From: Hyaloperonospora brassicae
Lineage: Eukaryota > Oomycota > Peronosporomycetes > Peronosporales > Peronosporaceae
Length of the DNA stretch: 64,000 bases
Direction: 5' to 3'
Assembly (NCBI GenBank): GCA_947650285.1
Contig: CANTFL010000234.1
Coordinates: 124,001 to 188,000 of the forward strand
The notes under the pieces: model-generated
Databases searched by the model: none
What the model was told of the DNA's origin: nothing
Seen by the model: only the letters and a program-made list of their open reading frames with translations
Translations under genes and position numbers: made by a program
Shown here: positions 52,101 through 64,000 of the stretch, one piece after another
Layout: every line of letters starts with the position of its first letter
Position numbering within the stretch: the stretch's first letter is position 1

Positions 52101-55100
52101 ACGACCTTCCACTCGGGAAGTCTCCACAATATTTACGCATAACTTCCAAATCTGCCATGTTTTGCCGTATTTGATGAGCCGTCAAAAGATATGACGAGTT
52201 CCCTGAATTCTGACAGGACTCGTGCGTGTATAAGCTGAGGATAGAGCCGTATCACTATTCCCTGATTGAAGGATGGGGCAATGTGGGCCAGTCACTCGTC
52301 GAGTCCGACAGTCGGCGTGATGGACGTCTGGAGCAGCTGCACAAAGTTGACATCGCGCTCGCTGGACCTCTTAAATTTCAAATGATAGGGTAATAGTAAT
52401 GCGTCAAAGCTCACTGCTCGACCATATAACGATTTGGATGTGAAGACCCACTCCCACAATATTAAATTCGTATAAATGTGTATTTTTTTCACAATCAGCG
52501 TTTGAGCAACCTTGATTAGCTACAATAATGCAAGTACCTCACGTTCTGCCTGGGTGGTAATTCTTCTCATTCTTCTTCAACACTCTTCCACATAATTGCA
52601 CTGGGTACGGTTTGAGGTCGTGGAGTTGCATGTAGGTACTGCTCCGTTTCCGGTCATTTGCGAAGATCATCACGTGAACATCCAACTCTTGATTAAATTA
52701 AAATAGTATGGTCGCTTTGAAAATGTATTGTCAAAGCAGCTCAAACGATTATCAAGCTGTCACCATAGCTGGTGGCCCAAAAAATTGTCCTCCTTCACTT
52801 ATTAGAGGACTGTCTCATCAATAGCTATATTCTAAATAAATCCGCGATAGTAGTTAAGAGCTCTCAAGAATGCATGCATGTCTTTCTTCGAGTCGGGAAG
52901 GCAAGCTCAGCAATACCTGCCAACTTCGATATGTCGGCTGCTATCTTCTGCGCGTTCACCTATAGAAAGAGGAAATTAAATCGCGATTAAACAAAGATGC
53001 TCTTAGTAAAGCTCACCTTTATTTTAAACTAAGTAAATCGTTCTGACAAATGGTTGAGAGCTGATAAGCAGGTCAAGACTCCGCTTAACAAAAACAAATA
53101 TCATCGACGAACGATCACGCTTAACTACCGGTGAGAGTGTCGATTTGTAGGGATCATCGATTAAAAGCATGTTGTTTTCAGGGGTATCATTGACCAATCA
53201 GCAACTGCATCAGGGTCCGTGTTGATGTGACAACCCACTACAAGCTTTATGAAGGTGTGCGTGGGTTGAAACGCAGTTGCGATCCTGATAATATAATCGA
53301 TTGTATATACGCTGCTTCTTTTTCCACAGTTCTGGCATTATCCGAAAACTCACTTCAGCATACTTTAGGTTGAGCGTAGCCCCAAAGGGCATTGTCTATT
53401 GACGTTGATCGATCATCGGAGCGTTCTTTAATCGAAATGGCATCCGCATCATTTAAATTGCCCCAAAGAGCACACGAAAGCCGAAATGTGTCTCTCTCTC
53501 CGTAATAGTTATTATCCAGAACCCACTAGCACGTCCATATAGCAACACCATTGATAGTCTTCCATTTTCGTTAGCAGATTGTCCATAAGAGGCCTTGCAT
53601 ATTACATGCCCACCGTCACAATATTGACCGTCTTGTAGTCAATACACGAACGTATGTCTAGGTCATTATTCTTAAGAACATTTACAATCGGTGCGGCCCA
53701 CGAACTCTGAGATAATGAAATGATCCCTGTCGTCAATAATTTCTCCAATAATTCGTACAGCTTTGTCATTTGTCAGAGCGGTACACGTCGATCCCGCTGT
53801 TAAATAGGATCATGATCGTTTGCATCGATTTCGCAATTACTCCGTACGCTGAAGTTAATTGCGCATTTCTACTCCAAATAATTATCTGCTCATATTTCTT
53901 CGATACTGCAATCAATTTGGCTTGATGAATCTCACCATGAGCCGATGCTATCAAATTCTCTACACCGTAGTCCAACCTAGTTGATGTCGATTCAGTGAGG
54001 TCAGGTAGAAAGGCGAGCTAGCGGGCGTAATCCATTATGGTGACTTTCACTTGTTTTATGTTCAAAAGTAGTTCGCTGCAATGGCGCAGTCGATGTCTTA
54101 TCCTCTAGGAGGTTCACATTTAAATCGTAAATTACGCACAAGCACTGTTTGTCAAGTTCATCGACGGAGTTGCTCTCTCTTCTACGTGACGATATATCTG
54201 ATCCAGATGAGTCAAAAACTCGACCTCGTCTTGTACTATACTCTCCTGATATATCATCTGACAGGTGGAGTGACTCCTTGAGCAATGAAGATTCAATGTC
54301 TAAGTCACTGCACGTTGTCGTGACCGCAACCGAGTGTCTCGATGTCCTGCTAATACCTCCGTCGTCATTCTTGACGTGCGTGACAGGTTTCGGATGGCGA
54401 TCAGCGAGCTGACCATCACGCCTGTTCGATTCACTACCCGTCATCTCCGTGGAGATACCTTGAGCTTGTCGTCTTCTTACACTGTCTTCACTCTCCAAGT
54501 TACGCTCGTCCTTGTTGATCGGACGTTGCGTACTCAAAGTCGCTTTATCTCGACGAATGATGGCAAGCGGTAGTGAGTTGATTAGTCGTTCCACAGCCGG
54601 TGGGTGTCGGGACAACCATTTCTCATACAAACTCTTCTCTATCTGCAAAAATGCTTTATCTCATACATGCTAGTATGCTAGCACTTGTCAATCTCTGTAC
54701 TTCGACGAGTGACGCGTTCATATCCCTCATCTCGTGGGAGCGTGCCGTGTGGCATCCACACGACGATCAGGAAATATGCCGGACATGTTTTTTTCCCGTG
54801 GCGCACGACTGTCAAATTTGACCGTCGTCGCTTTTCTTTTCCTTTTGTACATAACTGTGGTTAGTAGTGCGGTTAATCGACGTGCCCACAGTTCGTGCGT
54901 GGATCCAGGTGGTTGTTGACGCTGCAGCTTCAACACCTCAGCTAATCATTGATCGACACTCATGGTATCTCTGGGTCCTCTGTGACCTACCTTCTCCACT
55001 CCTGTTCGTCGACCTCTTTCGCAGCCCCGAGCAATGATACAACCGATAAGTCGGGTAACTTGGCTGTTGTATAGAAGATATATAGACGGACTTCAGCCGG

Positions 55101-55235
55101 TGTAAAAAAATCCGTTCCAAGGATTAAATCCAACCCCTCGTGATGTGGCATGATACATACTTCGAATTTCAAGACCCCTTTTCACCTAAGCGTTATATTG
55201 ACTGTAAATTTTGACGTCGTTACCACTTTTGACTT

Positions 55236-57483
55236 TGTGGCAAAGTCACTAATCGAATTTTGGGACGTGGATCGGTGACCACATAGTTAAGGCGTCACTA
55301 ACTGGCGGAAAATGACACCTAGGGATTTGGCGATCCAATAGGAGACGAAGAATGATCCTAACGGCGATCAACGATTCGATCCAACTGTCGCCAGATTGAT
55401 GGACATGGAACAATGTGAGAAGAGGAGTAGAAAGAGATGATTATAATGGACCAATCTGGGACGAGTCGCAGATATATAAAGAACTTATAAAGAGTTGTTT
55501 ATAAATTTTTGTTTATAAGTTTTTTTTTGTTCTTTTTTTATTTTTAAATCTTTCTTAAATAATATATAAAATTTAAACAAGGTTGAATAACTATAATATT
55601 CAAGATAATCCAACTTAAAATCGTTTTTTTTGTTTGAATTTTACTTTTCCTTTTATTATTAAATTAATCTTATTTTTTTTAGGAAAATAGTTGTAGAAAA
55701 CTTTCCAACCCAAACGCATATGATTTCCACGGTGTGATCTGGGACAAAGGAAGTGATGAAGTCAAGCAATTCACCTAAAGGTTGATCAAGTACAAGAATG
55801 TGTATGTTGAAGCAGGTAAAGACTGGGTCGCCAATCTACACCCGAAGGTCTCTTGATTCACGAACATTTGGGACATCATATTGACCGATATCGGCAACGG
55901 TCGTAAACATTGTGGCAGAATTACTCTTAGAAAGGTAAATTTGGTACCAGGTGATGCGATATAACTCTGTAACGAAGGTGTAAAATCCTGCAGATCGGTG
56001 ACACTCTTTACCGGTCTCACAATGGGAGTATTAATTTTGATTAATTATAGCCCGATCTGGAAGTTTGAATGATCAGGGAAGTCCAGGGAGTTATTACAAG
56101 ACATGTGGAGGGTCTCGTGGACCAGATAAACCCTGAAGTGTGGTATTGGAGCACGTTTAAGGAACAGAAGAACATCTACTGCTGAATTGTACCGTGTCGA
56201 TCCTCAACGATTTCGAATTGGGCATCAGATCGGTCGTGTTCCCTGTTAATTATGGATATATCGCTGATGAGACTACTGGATCATGACAAATACACTCGAT
56301 AAAGGTCCCTGAGTGATATCTTAAAAGTTCAGACCATAAGGGCTATTGGAAGCTAGTTATATTGACGTCGCAAAATAATATTGGACACATTTGACATTTT
56401 GGGTCACACATTGCAAGTTTTAGCGCTGAAAAAGGGTATTTGGTACTGTATTTAAGATTTAGACTATCTTGGTGTTCTAGGTACGACACCTGGGATACTG
56501 GTGCTATCATTGAAGTACAAGTCACGAAATTTCGACACTTGTTCAAGGGGATTATTCGGCTTAAAGGTACAACCCGTATGGAGAACGACCTACGGTTAGG
56601 AATTAGGCGTAAAGATAGACTGGCTATCAATTTAGATGGTAAATAAACAGACTTGAACTCTACTTCTTCTGCTCACGACGCGCGTTCCCCCTTCTTCTCC
56701 GGGCAAGATTTCGTTGGCTTCCCCGGCGTCTTAAGGCACGCGTGTTGCTAGGACACAGAAGACCGATCTTGGATTGTTGGCCAAGATCGAGAAGAGCGAT
56801 CTCGGGATATCTGTCCCAAATCGATCAAGTACTCACACTCAACTCAACTGCTAGGGTAGCAGCAAGCAACAACACAAGGAAAAGGATTTTGGACACAAGA
56901 TCGCGAGACGGCTCAAGTGGTCAGAAGATCTGGACAAGGCGTTCAAGACAAGACCGAGCAAGATCGAAGCGATCAATCGAATAGATCCACACGTTTTATT
57001 TTGGCGAAACAGGACACCAATTTGCATACATTGCGCACTTCCAGCAAGATCGGCCGATCTCGAGACCAGATCGGGCCGATCCCGAGACCAGATCGACGCA
57101 AGACTACTATTTGCTGAGTGAAGATTTCCGCACAGCAAAGACCCCGATCCCGAAGACGAATCGAGATCGGTGAGATTCAAGATTGAGATCGCGACATGTT
57201 CAACTAGAGATCGCCGCAACTTAAGATCAGGATTGCAGAACCCCGTTCGTGGTGTGAAGATTCCCGCACAGATAGCGAACTCTCAACCCAACCTCTCAGA
57301 GGGATCGACATCTCCCAAGGCCATTACGAAGAGCTCAAGCCAGCCCAACCGACGGGTACACAAGGTGAGCACAAGGTTATACAACAACGCACGGATCGGA
57401 GTACCCCCTCCGTGAGTCGGCAAGTCTGGGCAAGTGGAAGATCGACCCTCACACAAGCGATTTGTGAAATCGACTTCACCACA
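55236..57483 (+). mobile_element. Gypsy-1 family solo LTR (2,248 bp), target duplication ACTT
   Basis: It starts TGTGGCAAAGTCACTAATC and ends GACTTCACCACA. Flanked by ACTT at 55232-55235 and 57484-57487. The length exceeds the 1,863 bp norm, mainly through an AT-rich insert near 55473-55717. On the minus strand it splits the Gypsy-2b protease between its active site and the LILGTDFF segment. Confidence 0.92.
55473..55717. other. very AT-rich insert inside the solo LTR
   Basis: About 245 bp, mostly A and T (for example a TTTATTTTTAAATCTTTC-like run), with no counterpart in the other LTR copies, whose sequence continues on both sides. Possibly organelle-derived DNA or another small insertion. 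Source not identified. Confidence 0.6.
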
Positions 57484-57620
57484 ACTTCCCAATTTTTTCT
57501 ACGTCAATTTGCTTGTCCGTGATCATTCGACCCTGTAGCGAAAGGTTAATTTTAAACGAATCAATAAATGCCTAGATGTCAGCTCCGGTGTCAAGCAGTA
57601 TTTCATCCCTCTTAGCATTC

Positions 57621-60408
57621 ACTTCTTACATTACAAAAGCTCTCATTCTCAATCTCCGATCAAAATTCCTAGACAACCACCATCCTAGTCGATACTCTTG
57701 TAATATGTTCAGTGGCGTCTCTGACCACATCTGTCGCCGTGGGTTGGGTGGTTCGTCCATTCGAGCCATCGCTCTCTTGAAATGAACTATTTCGTTTGTT
57801 GTGAAAGACTCCAATTGATCCTCCATTCTAATTTCTTCTATACACACTTCATACCAGGCCCTCTTGTAACTATAAATTATGCGATCACGTAATTCGCGTC
57901 GACTGCTGGTTCCACTGACTGTACAGCCCAATTTTTATCTGACCCGTTTAAAGTCAGCAAGCCTCCTAGTTGAAGCGGCTTCGCGAATAAATGTGTTGGA
58001 GATCTTCAGGCACAGTTGTTCGGTCAATAATTGACTTGACAAATTTGGTAAGCCTTTCAAACACTGCGAACAATTCACTTCGACCTGCGTCATGAAGTTG
58101 TTTTCAGAACTTGCAAAGGCGTTTGCAAAAACGAGCATCGTGGCCTGCTGCACCACACGCACCAAAGGGACCTCATGGTCGGCGTTCTCTCAAGTGGTCA
58201 TGTCGATGACGCTGACTTACTTGTTCACCTTGATCGTATCGTCCACTATGACTAGCTAGTACATCGTCCCGATCCATAGAGTTGCGAACAGATCGTATTG
58301 TCTCGCCGCGTTTTGTAAATAACGTCCCCCTCTTTCTTTCTGCCCACTTCCATATAATTTGTATCAGGGTCCGACTCAAAGTCTTTTGATTAATCGTGGG
58401 CGCTTCCATCTTCTTGTGAATCGTACCGGTCGGCGTGTTGGCTAAGTCTCATTTCTTTTATTGCAGCCCTTAAGTTGTCCGTAGGCGCCGTTGCACGGGT
58501 GATACGGCAGCTTATTTGTGCTCGTAATTTCTTGTCCATCCTTCACGCCGAGGATGCTTTCTCTACTGATGAGCCGGTAATCATCACGTTTTCCGGTGAT
58601 TGAATTGGTGATTATATATCTTGTTATCCCGTCTGCTCTCTGATGGACGAGTACTATCATTTCGACTGTCTCGACGGCGAGTCATTTGGGAGTCGCACCT
58701 ATGTAAATCGGACATTTAACTTTGGCTCTACCCGTTGCTGCTTCCGCTTTCCCCTAGCAGTCATTGAATGATGATATTTCCCACTCGATGTATATCACCA
58801 ATTCGTTGCGGGTAATTGAAATCCATTAAGTCATCGTCTCCACAATTTAGCTAGAAGTTCTCCACATGATCTTCAGATTCAGCTTAACCCTTCTTGTATT
58901 GAATCTGTGCTGCTCGTGTATATCCATCTAGGCGAAGGAGGAAGCCGCACACATGTTCTTATTCTTGACATTTCGCTGGGTAGTATGTGGACCTTGCCGA
59001 CTGATAATAATGTAAACAGTACAACTCCAAAACGCCTTGCTAAAAAACTTTCATGTCCGTCTCGTTTTCTCCGACGACTGTCAATACCAGCTTTTGGCCG
59101 CCTTCTTCAGGCTCAACAAAACCGGCCCACACCAGTCATTCCGTGGTTTGCACGTTCCTTTCGTCTCGTAAGTAATCGTGTTGATCCATTCGAGGGCCTC
59201 GTAAAAAAGGCATTTTCTTCCCTCAAATTTGGCAATCTTCTCCATTGGGGCGTGCGTCCGTATCTCGAGTACTTATCCTCGTTCACTCAAGGATCCATTG
59301 AAGCTCAAATGACGATTGCAATTGTTCGTCGGATTACTTCTGCGCTGCTGTGTCGTCCAATTATCATCGTCGTCGACGTCGTAGAATCTTTGTCGATCTT
59401 CTTCCCTCATTGGTGAGGTCTTCCTTCTCGTCTAAGGGAGTGATTATGGTGTCTCCATATCAACGTCCTATATAGAGGATCTCTCCACTCGGTAAAATAA
59501 TTCATGTGCCGTTTCATCCTGCTCACCCTGTGAGCATTCGTCCACGCTTTAGTCTATCGATCCCTTCTTCTCGACCCATAACGCGATGGTGTCGGCACCT
59601 CCTCTTCTATCGAAGAGACGTACTTGTACAGCTGTTGCACCGTCTGGATTACGCTTGGGATAGCTTCGATGTCAAACTCGTCCCTGATCTTGGATCTCCA
59701 TTCCTTCACCACTTCGTCCACCACCCATGGGCTTCTTCCGAGATCCTGCGGCGCCTTACACTTGTATTATATCGCGCGCAAGAGATAGACAGTGTACATC
59801 AAGAGTTCCCTAATGCCAATAATGGTGCAGGTCATGTTCAGCATGGTGCTGAAGTCCTACCATTTTGCCTAATTTAACCCTTCAATGTCGCGCTATTTGA
59901 TCCACTTACTTTTTTCTATCTCTTCAGTAATTCAAGGGAGAATTCGCTTCGCCTGTGGAGTAGAGATCTCCTTCGGGGTCCTGAACATAGCCGATCGAAG
60001 ATCTTCTATACCTAGCCTATTTTAGTCGTCGTCACCCTTTTCTTGCTCAGCATGCGGAAAGTGCCTCATCGTTTGTGCGTGTTTCTCCTTCATTGCTTGT
60101 TCCTTATTCACACGCTTGCGTGCAGCACACGTTTTCCTTCATCTTTTTCAAGTACTCGTCCACTGTTGTACACGTCTCTTACATCTTTTTATTCCTCCCC
60201 ATGATAACCACCTTTGAAATCTCCAACTTTAGGTTCTCGCGTCACTTACACCTTCACCTCGGCTGTCATTCTTTATCGCCTGGTTTGACACGGCTTGCGA
60301 CGATCCTCCATCAGTCGCTAAGCTTCCGTCGCTCGCCACTTTCGAATGGGTACACATTTTAATCGAATTTGGTTGCTTGGTACACGCTAAACAATTTTAA
60401 ACCCTAAC
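57621..60408 (-). pseudogene. gag: Gypsy-2b gag remnant
   Basis: Read on the minus strand: an Asp-rich run DVDDDDN and NPTNNCNRHLSF.GSLSERG (about 59380-59290), matching Gypsy-2a at 28022. Then the capsid-like LLSLKKAAKSWYRQ (about 59110-59060), matching LLSLGKTAKIWYRQ of 2a. Further pieces at 58409-57626 have no clear domain. Broken by many stops. Plus-strand open frames over it (58907-59416, 59506-59877) are shadows. Confidence 0.65.
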
Positions 60409-60426
60409 ATTTCGGGTCGCGGCACC
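60409..60426 (-). promoter_or_regulatory. Gypsy-2b primer-binding site
   Basis: The plus strand reads TTTCGGGTCGCGGCACC, like a tRNA 3' end lacking only the final A, directly abutting the LTR's TG at 60427. On the minus strand it follows the LTR and confirms the element's orientation. Confidence 0.6.
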
Positions 60427-61118
60427 TGTTGTCGTATAGTAGTCAGTCAAAACTAATCACTCATAGTCTCAACGTACAAGCACAACAATCGACGAATTAA
60501 GTCGGCGACACGGGCTGGTACGCTTAAATAAATCCCTACGCGGTTCGCCTTTTCGGGCTCAGTTTTGGCTTTCGCCCAACCGATTCCTTACAACCAAGTC
60601 CTCGAGAGGCCTGCCTGGGATCAGCATGTTCTTAACCTCTATCGTCCTGTGATTTCGCACCAAAGGATGGAAGCCGATGCTCACGCGTTTATACAGATCA
60701 CCGGGCGCAGTGTCCGCCAGACTAGAATAATTACGGTGCCCTCGGCTGAGGCCCACCAAAATGTCGTTCGACAAGACTTAAATGGTGCCGTCTATTGGGT
60801 CACCGGCTTGTCACTTGACAAGCCTAACAACGTTCCCTTCACTAGGTTTACCGTCTTGTCGACGACGAGATTCCTTCTTTCGCTAGTAGCGAGCGCTGCC
60901 CAACACGGGCCTTCCTAAACTATTGGCGCTACCGGTCGATACCTCTACAAGCTATGCCTCTGGAGCTTCGACGGCAGTCATAATCTAGCCCGCGCAGGGA
61001 CTTAACTTAAGTGCACGCGTGTCTTAAACTTAAAAAGTTCTGCACTGTATAGATTTTTCTTCTTTTGTGATATCGCAGACCAAGTTTGAATGGCCCTCTG
61101 TCTTTACCTGGTTTTAAT
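60427..61118 (-). repeat. Gypsy-2b 5' LTR
   Basis: Opens TGTTGTCGTATAGTAG on the plus strand. It closely matches 44896-45594 up to about 61118, where similarity fades. Confidence 0.8.
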
Positions 61119-61189
61119 AGAGGGTTATTGGTATATTTGAACTTCAAACGTAGTTTAGACGGTATATTTTATACGTCGGCGATTACCTT

Positions 61190-61430
61190 GGAGTTGATTA
61201 GACGCGTAGGATGATTAGATGCGTATAAATTGGGTTGATTAGATGCACCATGTGATTGGATGCAGTCTATAGTAGGCAGAGTTTAGACCTATAAATCAAT
61301 CATATTCGATTGATTTATAGATATTGAAACTCCTTTTAACCCTACAAGTGTCTTCACTCCGGTGTTCGGTGTGAACTCCCTCCGTATCATTCAATCCTCT
61401 CTTCGTTCAAGATCCATTCCTAACAACAGG
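61190..61430 (+). repeat. Copia-3 LTR/leader
   Basis: Starts with a tandem-like series (GTTGATTAGACGCGTAGG, GATGATTAGATGCGTA, GTTGATTAGATGCACC) shared with the 21.0 kb copy. It ends in the ATATGAGACCAA leader before gag. The true left end may lie between 61119 and 61190. Confidence 0.6.
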
Positions 61431-61432
61431 AT

Positions 61433-64000
61433 ATGAGACCAATCACGATGTCCGCTGCCAACGACGCCTCGACCACGATTGGCATCGACAAGTGGAACAG
61501 CGACAACTTCGCGAAATGGAGCCGCTACATGCGTTGCGTGTTCCTGACGAGTTCGGTCTGGCACGTCCTGAACCGGGATACGTCGCCAACGTTTGCCGAG
61601 CCCCGCATCATGGATGACTACGTGAAGGTAAGCAACGTAGTGCTCGGTCTTATGCTTCTGTCTGTAGACGCGGACTACCATAACGTGGTAGGCGACTGTG
61701 AGAAAGCCTGGGCCGCGTGGCTGCGTTTCAAGACACTTTATGGCGGGCCGCAGAAGGCGAGACGATTATTCTTGAAGCGACAGCTGTTCAGCATGGGGAT
61801 GGCGGAAGGAGGAATGTCATGCATCATTAAAATAAATTCTTCAACATTAGCGCGAAGCTGAGCAGCATCGGCGCCAAGATGGAGGACGAGGACGTAGCGA
61901 TATGCTTGCTGCGCAGTCCTCAGAAGCTATGAGAGCGTCGTTCTCAACTTGGAGTTGATTAGCGCGGAACTTTGATCGAGCGACGTTGTCAAGATACTCA
62001 CGAACGAGCATATCAAGCGTCAAGGTGCCAAGACTGAGGCGGTGAAGACCGAGGACGCAGCCAAGACATTCAAGGCTGAGCGCGAGCCGCATCAATGCTC
62101 GTATTGTGGAAAATTGGGGCAAACGGTGGAGCGGCGCTGGATCAAGCAGAAAGATAAGAACCAAGGGGCTTGACGCGGCGGCAACAATCGTGGACGCGTA
62201 GCCAACAACGCTTAGTGGAGGGACAATAACAACTTCCTTGACAACTTTGAATGAGTGGTGTTTGCAGTCTCGCTTGAGCGTGGAATTTCGACCGGCAAGA
62301 ATTTGCCAGGGATGTGAGCAGTCGACAGTGGTGCGACGCACCACAATTCAATGACAAGACCAAGTTTGCAAGTCTCAACGAGCGGGATGAAGGCGAACTG
62401 TGGGTAGATGACGGAAGCAAAGCTACATAAAGGGCGTCGGAACCATCGTGGAGCGAGTGACCCTGCCAAATGGTAACGAGCGCGAGATCGAGATCAAGAA
62501 CGGGCTGTTCTTGCCAAGCATGAGCAAGGACCTATTGTCGGTACCGCGGATCAACAAGAGCCATTAATTTCAAGTAGCGCTCTAAGGCTCTACGATGCAC
62601 GTGACGCGCAAGAATTTGACATAAGTGGTGGCAACGGTGATCTCGTCGATGAACTTTACTGGCTTCGGATGTCACATCGTTCGGCCAACAGGGCGACGAA
62701 CAACCAAGTTGTCGATCTGCACGCTAGCATAGGTCACGCACTTTTCGACGTTCTTCGCAAGATGGTCAACGATGGTCTGATCAAGGACCTCAAGGCTTCT
62801 GCCAAGTCGAATGGATTAAGCGTATGTCGCGGGTACCAACAAGGGAAGATGACCCAAAAGCTATTCCCGAGCAACCGCGACAAGCGTCGTTGTGACACGT
62901 ATAAGCTACTCCCACTTCGACATCTGCGGCCCAAAGGAAGAAGCCTCGATCGGCGGTAGCAGATATTTGGTGCTGATTGTCGACGTATCCAGCGGGTGCA
63001 TGAAGGGCTTCTGCTTACGTGCCAAGTCGGAGACTGAAGACCGCACCAAGAACTACGTCGTCAAGATCTAGACTCAATTGGGCAAGAAGGTCAAGTTTGT
63101 TCACAATGATGGAGCGCGAGAGTTCGCAACCAACTTGCTTAAGATCTTCTACGAGGATGAAGGCATTGAGCAGCAAACGACGGTGCCGTATGCGCACCAG
63201 ACCAACGGCACTGCAGAACGCGCCATTCGGTCCATTGTCACGATTTATCGCAGTTTGCTACACCCCGCCAAACTTGACAAGTGTTTTTGGGCTAAAGCGG
63301 ATATGACGGTCATCAAATACATCAAAAATCACCTGATATCACCCGAGATCCCGTACAAAACGCCGTTTGAGATCGTGGGTGGCTTAAAGCCAAGTTGCAA
63401 GCACATGCGTGTTTTTGAGTGTCAAGTGTACATCTTGACTCCGAAGAAAAAAAACTAAAGTGGGACCCTAAGGCTTGTGTCGGCATCTTAATGGGCTACG
63501 AAGAAGTGTCCAAGGCATATCGCGTGTTCTATATCGAGGCTGGAAAAGTGGTGATCAGCCGGGATGTCAACTTTGACGAGTCATCTGTCGCATTTTTGAT
63601 GGAGCCATCAAGTGAAGAAACCGATGATGCAACATTGGACCTCGATCTTCTCGACATCAACGACGACGATGTGGGCCAGACCAACTACAGGCAGACCGAC
63701 AAGCGGAAGATTCAGCCAAGCAACAATGTCGTGCGTTTCAACCGTCTTCGAAGTGGGTTGGATGAAGCAAGTGCGCCGGACAGCTCTTTCGATCTCCACC
63801 AGAAACGTCGATCAAATGGCATAGAACCACCAAGCCATGCCGGCGACGAAGAAGAAGAAAGAGAGGGCATAAGCGATCAAGATGATGACTCCACTCCTAC
63901 TACTTTCTGGCCTGCAAGCGTGACTGCAGTGAAGGCGAATGATCCGGCGGAGCCTGACACGTTCCAGGATGCGATCATCGGACCTGATCAAGTTCACTGA
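61433..64000 (+). pseudogene. Copia-3 gag-pol, truncated by the window end and broken
   Basis: Gag is intact to about 61800 ([28 protein letters not shown]). After a frameshift come CSYCGKLGQ (zinc knuckle near 62095), protease VDSGATHH (about 62317), the integrase zinc region LHASIGHALFDVLRKM (about 62720), a core NDGAREFATN (about 63105) and QTNGTAERAIR (about 63200). Then comes the link to RT (KACVGILMGYEEVSKAYRVF, 63468 on). A TAG at 63069-63071 and other breaks disable it. The last codons read GPDQVH and then TGA at 63998-64000, where related elements usually have Trp. RT lies beyond the window. Confidence 0.85.

Larger units (their letters stand above)
49750..57620 (-). pseudogene. pol: Gypsy-2b pol remnant: protease, RT, aRNH, integrase, chromodomain
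   Basis: Read on the minus strand from right to left. Protease active site DTGAD near 57590, then the solo-LTR insertion, then LILGTDFFTPAEVRLYIFY near 55130. Long linker 54648-54001. RT piece MPFGATLNLKYAEVSFR (53392). Archaeal-type RNase H piece LPEWKVVLASGDN...VNSAEYAGI (52125-52030). Integrase zinc region CHDSSEGGHQDIVQTNHK (51230) and core FQDHFTVFVIAKSMNSTSAL (about 50960). Chromodomain YEVEAILDDDT...RNFLVKWAGYNETTWV (49920-49800). Stops and shifts throughout. Confidence 0.8.
44896..61118 (-). mobile_element. Gypsy-2b: old inverted Ty3/Gypsy element, about 16 kb
   Basis: Two related LTRs (44896-45594 and 60427-61118) in the same orientation bracket a decayed internal region. On the minus strand the order is LTR, primer site, gag, protease, RT, aRNH, integrase, chromodomain. 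A plus-strand ORF remnant follows next to the other LTR. This mirrors the layout of Gypsy-1. A Gypsy-1 solo LTR sits inside its protease. The target duplication could not be found; the right border meets a Copia element. Confidence 0.8.

Noticed and set aside
58907..59877. Plus-strand ORFs of 169 and 123 codons as genes
   Set aside because: The opposite strand carries recognisable Gypsy-2 gag sequence matching 28.0 and 42.9 kb, so these are antisense shadows.

Overview
The window looks like nuclear DNA of an oomycete, most likely Peronosporales (Phytophthora or a downy mildew). The genes are eukaryotic with few, short introns (98-105 bp in two genes). A decayed gene with LWY-type effector modules is present. 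The retroelements are chromodomain Ty3/Gypsy elements with a second, archaeal-type RNase H, plus Ty1/Copia elements, as known from oomycetes. Genus and species cannot be fixed from the sequence alone.

Layout: 1-1039 is the 3' end of an LTR element whose tail is a dense run of short perfect hairpins. 1040-8070 is gene-poor: a broken LWY-effector-like pseudogene on the minus strand (about 2950-5330) and a 1.4 kb non-autonomous element with inverted subterminal repeats (about 5727-7110). 8071-17491 is the only block of intact genes: SLX1 structure-specific nuclease (minus, 3 exons), divergent PSMD9/Nas2 proteasome chaperone (plus, 2 exons), RPS14/uS11 (minus, intron directly after the ATG), and a 1,983-residue protein with a divergent SLC1-type transporter domain behind a very long low-complexity N-terminus (minus).

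From about 17.7 kb to the end the window is a stack of nested retroelements. A Copia element (21.0-24.3 kb) is split by a Gypsy solo LTR (target duplication TCTT). A second, inverted Copia remnant (24.8-26.7 kb) is split by an older related solo LTR. An old Gypsy (called Gypsy-2a here, from about 26.9 kb) is split in its gag by a young 14,653 bp Gypsy-1 (28137-42789, duplication CAAT, LTRs differing at about 5 of 1,863 positions). A second Gypsy-2 copy (2b, about 44.9-61.1 kb, inverted) carries another Gypsy-1 solo LTR inside its protease (duplication ACTT). A Copia element starts near 61.1 kb and runs off the end.

Gypsy-1 is the most informative element. It has gag, then a gag-pol overlap with a candidate -1 frameshift signal, then protease-RT-RNase H, a second RNase H, integrase and chromodomain. 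A 915-residue ORF lies on the opposite strand between pol and the 3' LTR. A decayed counterpart of that antisense ORF sits at the same place in Gypsy-2b. Gypsy-1 is also extremely rich in the tetramer GATC.
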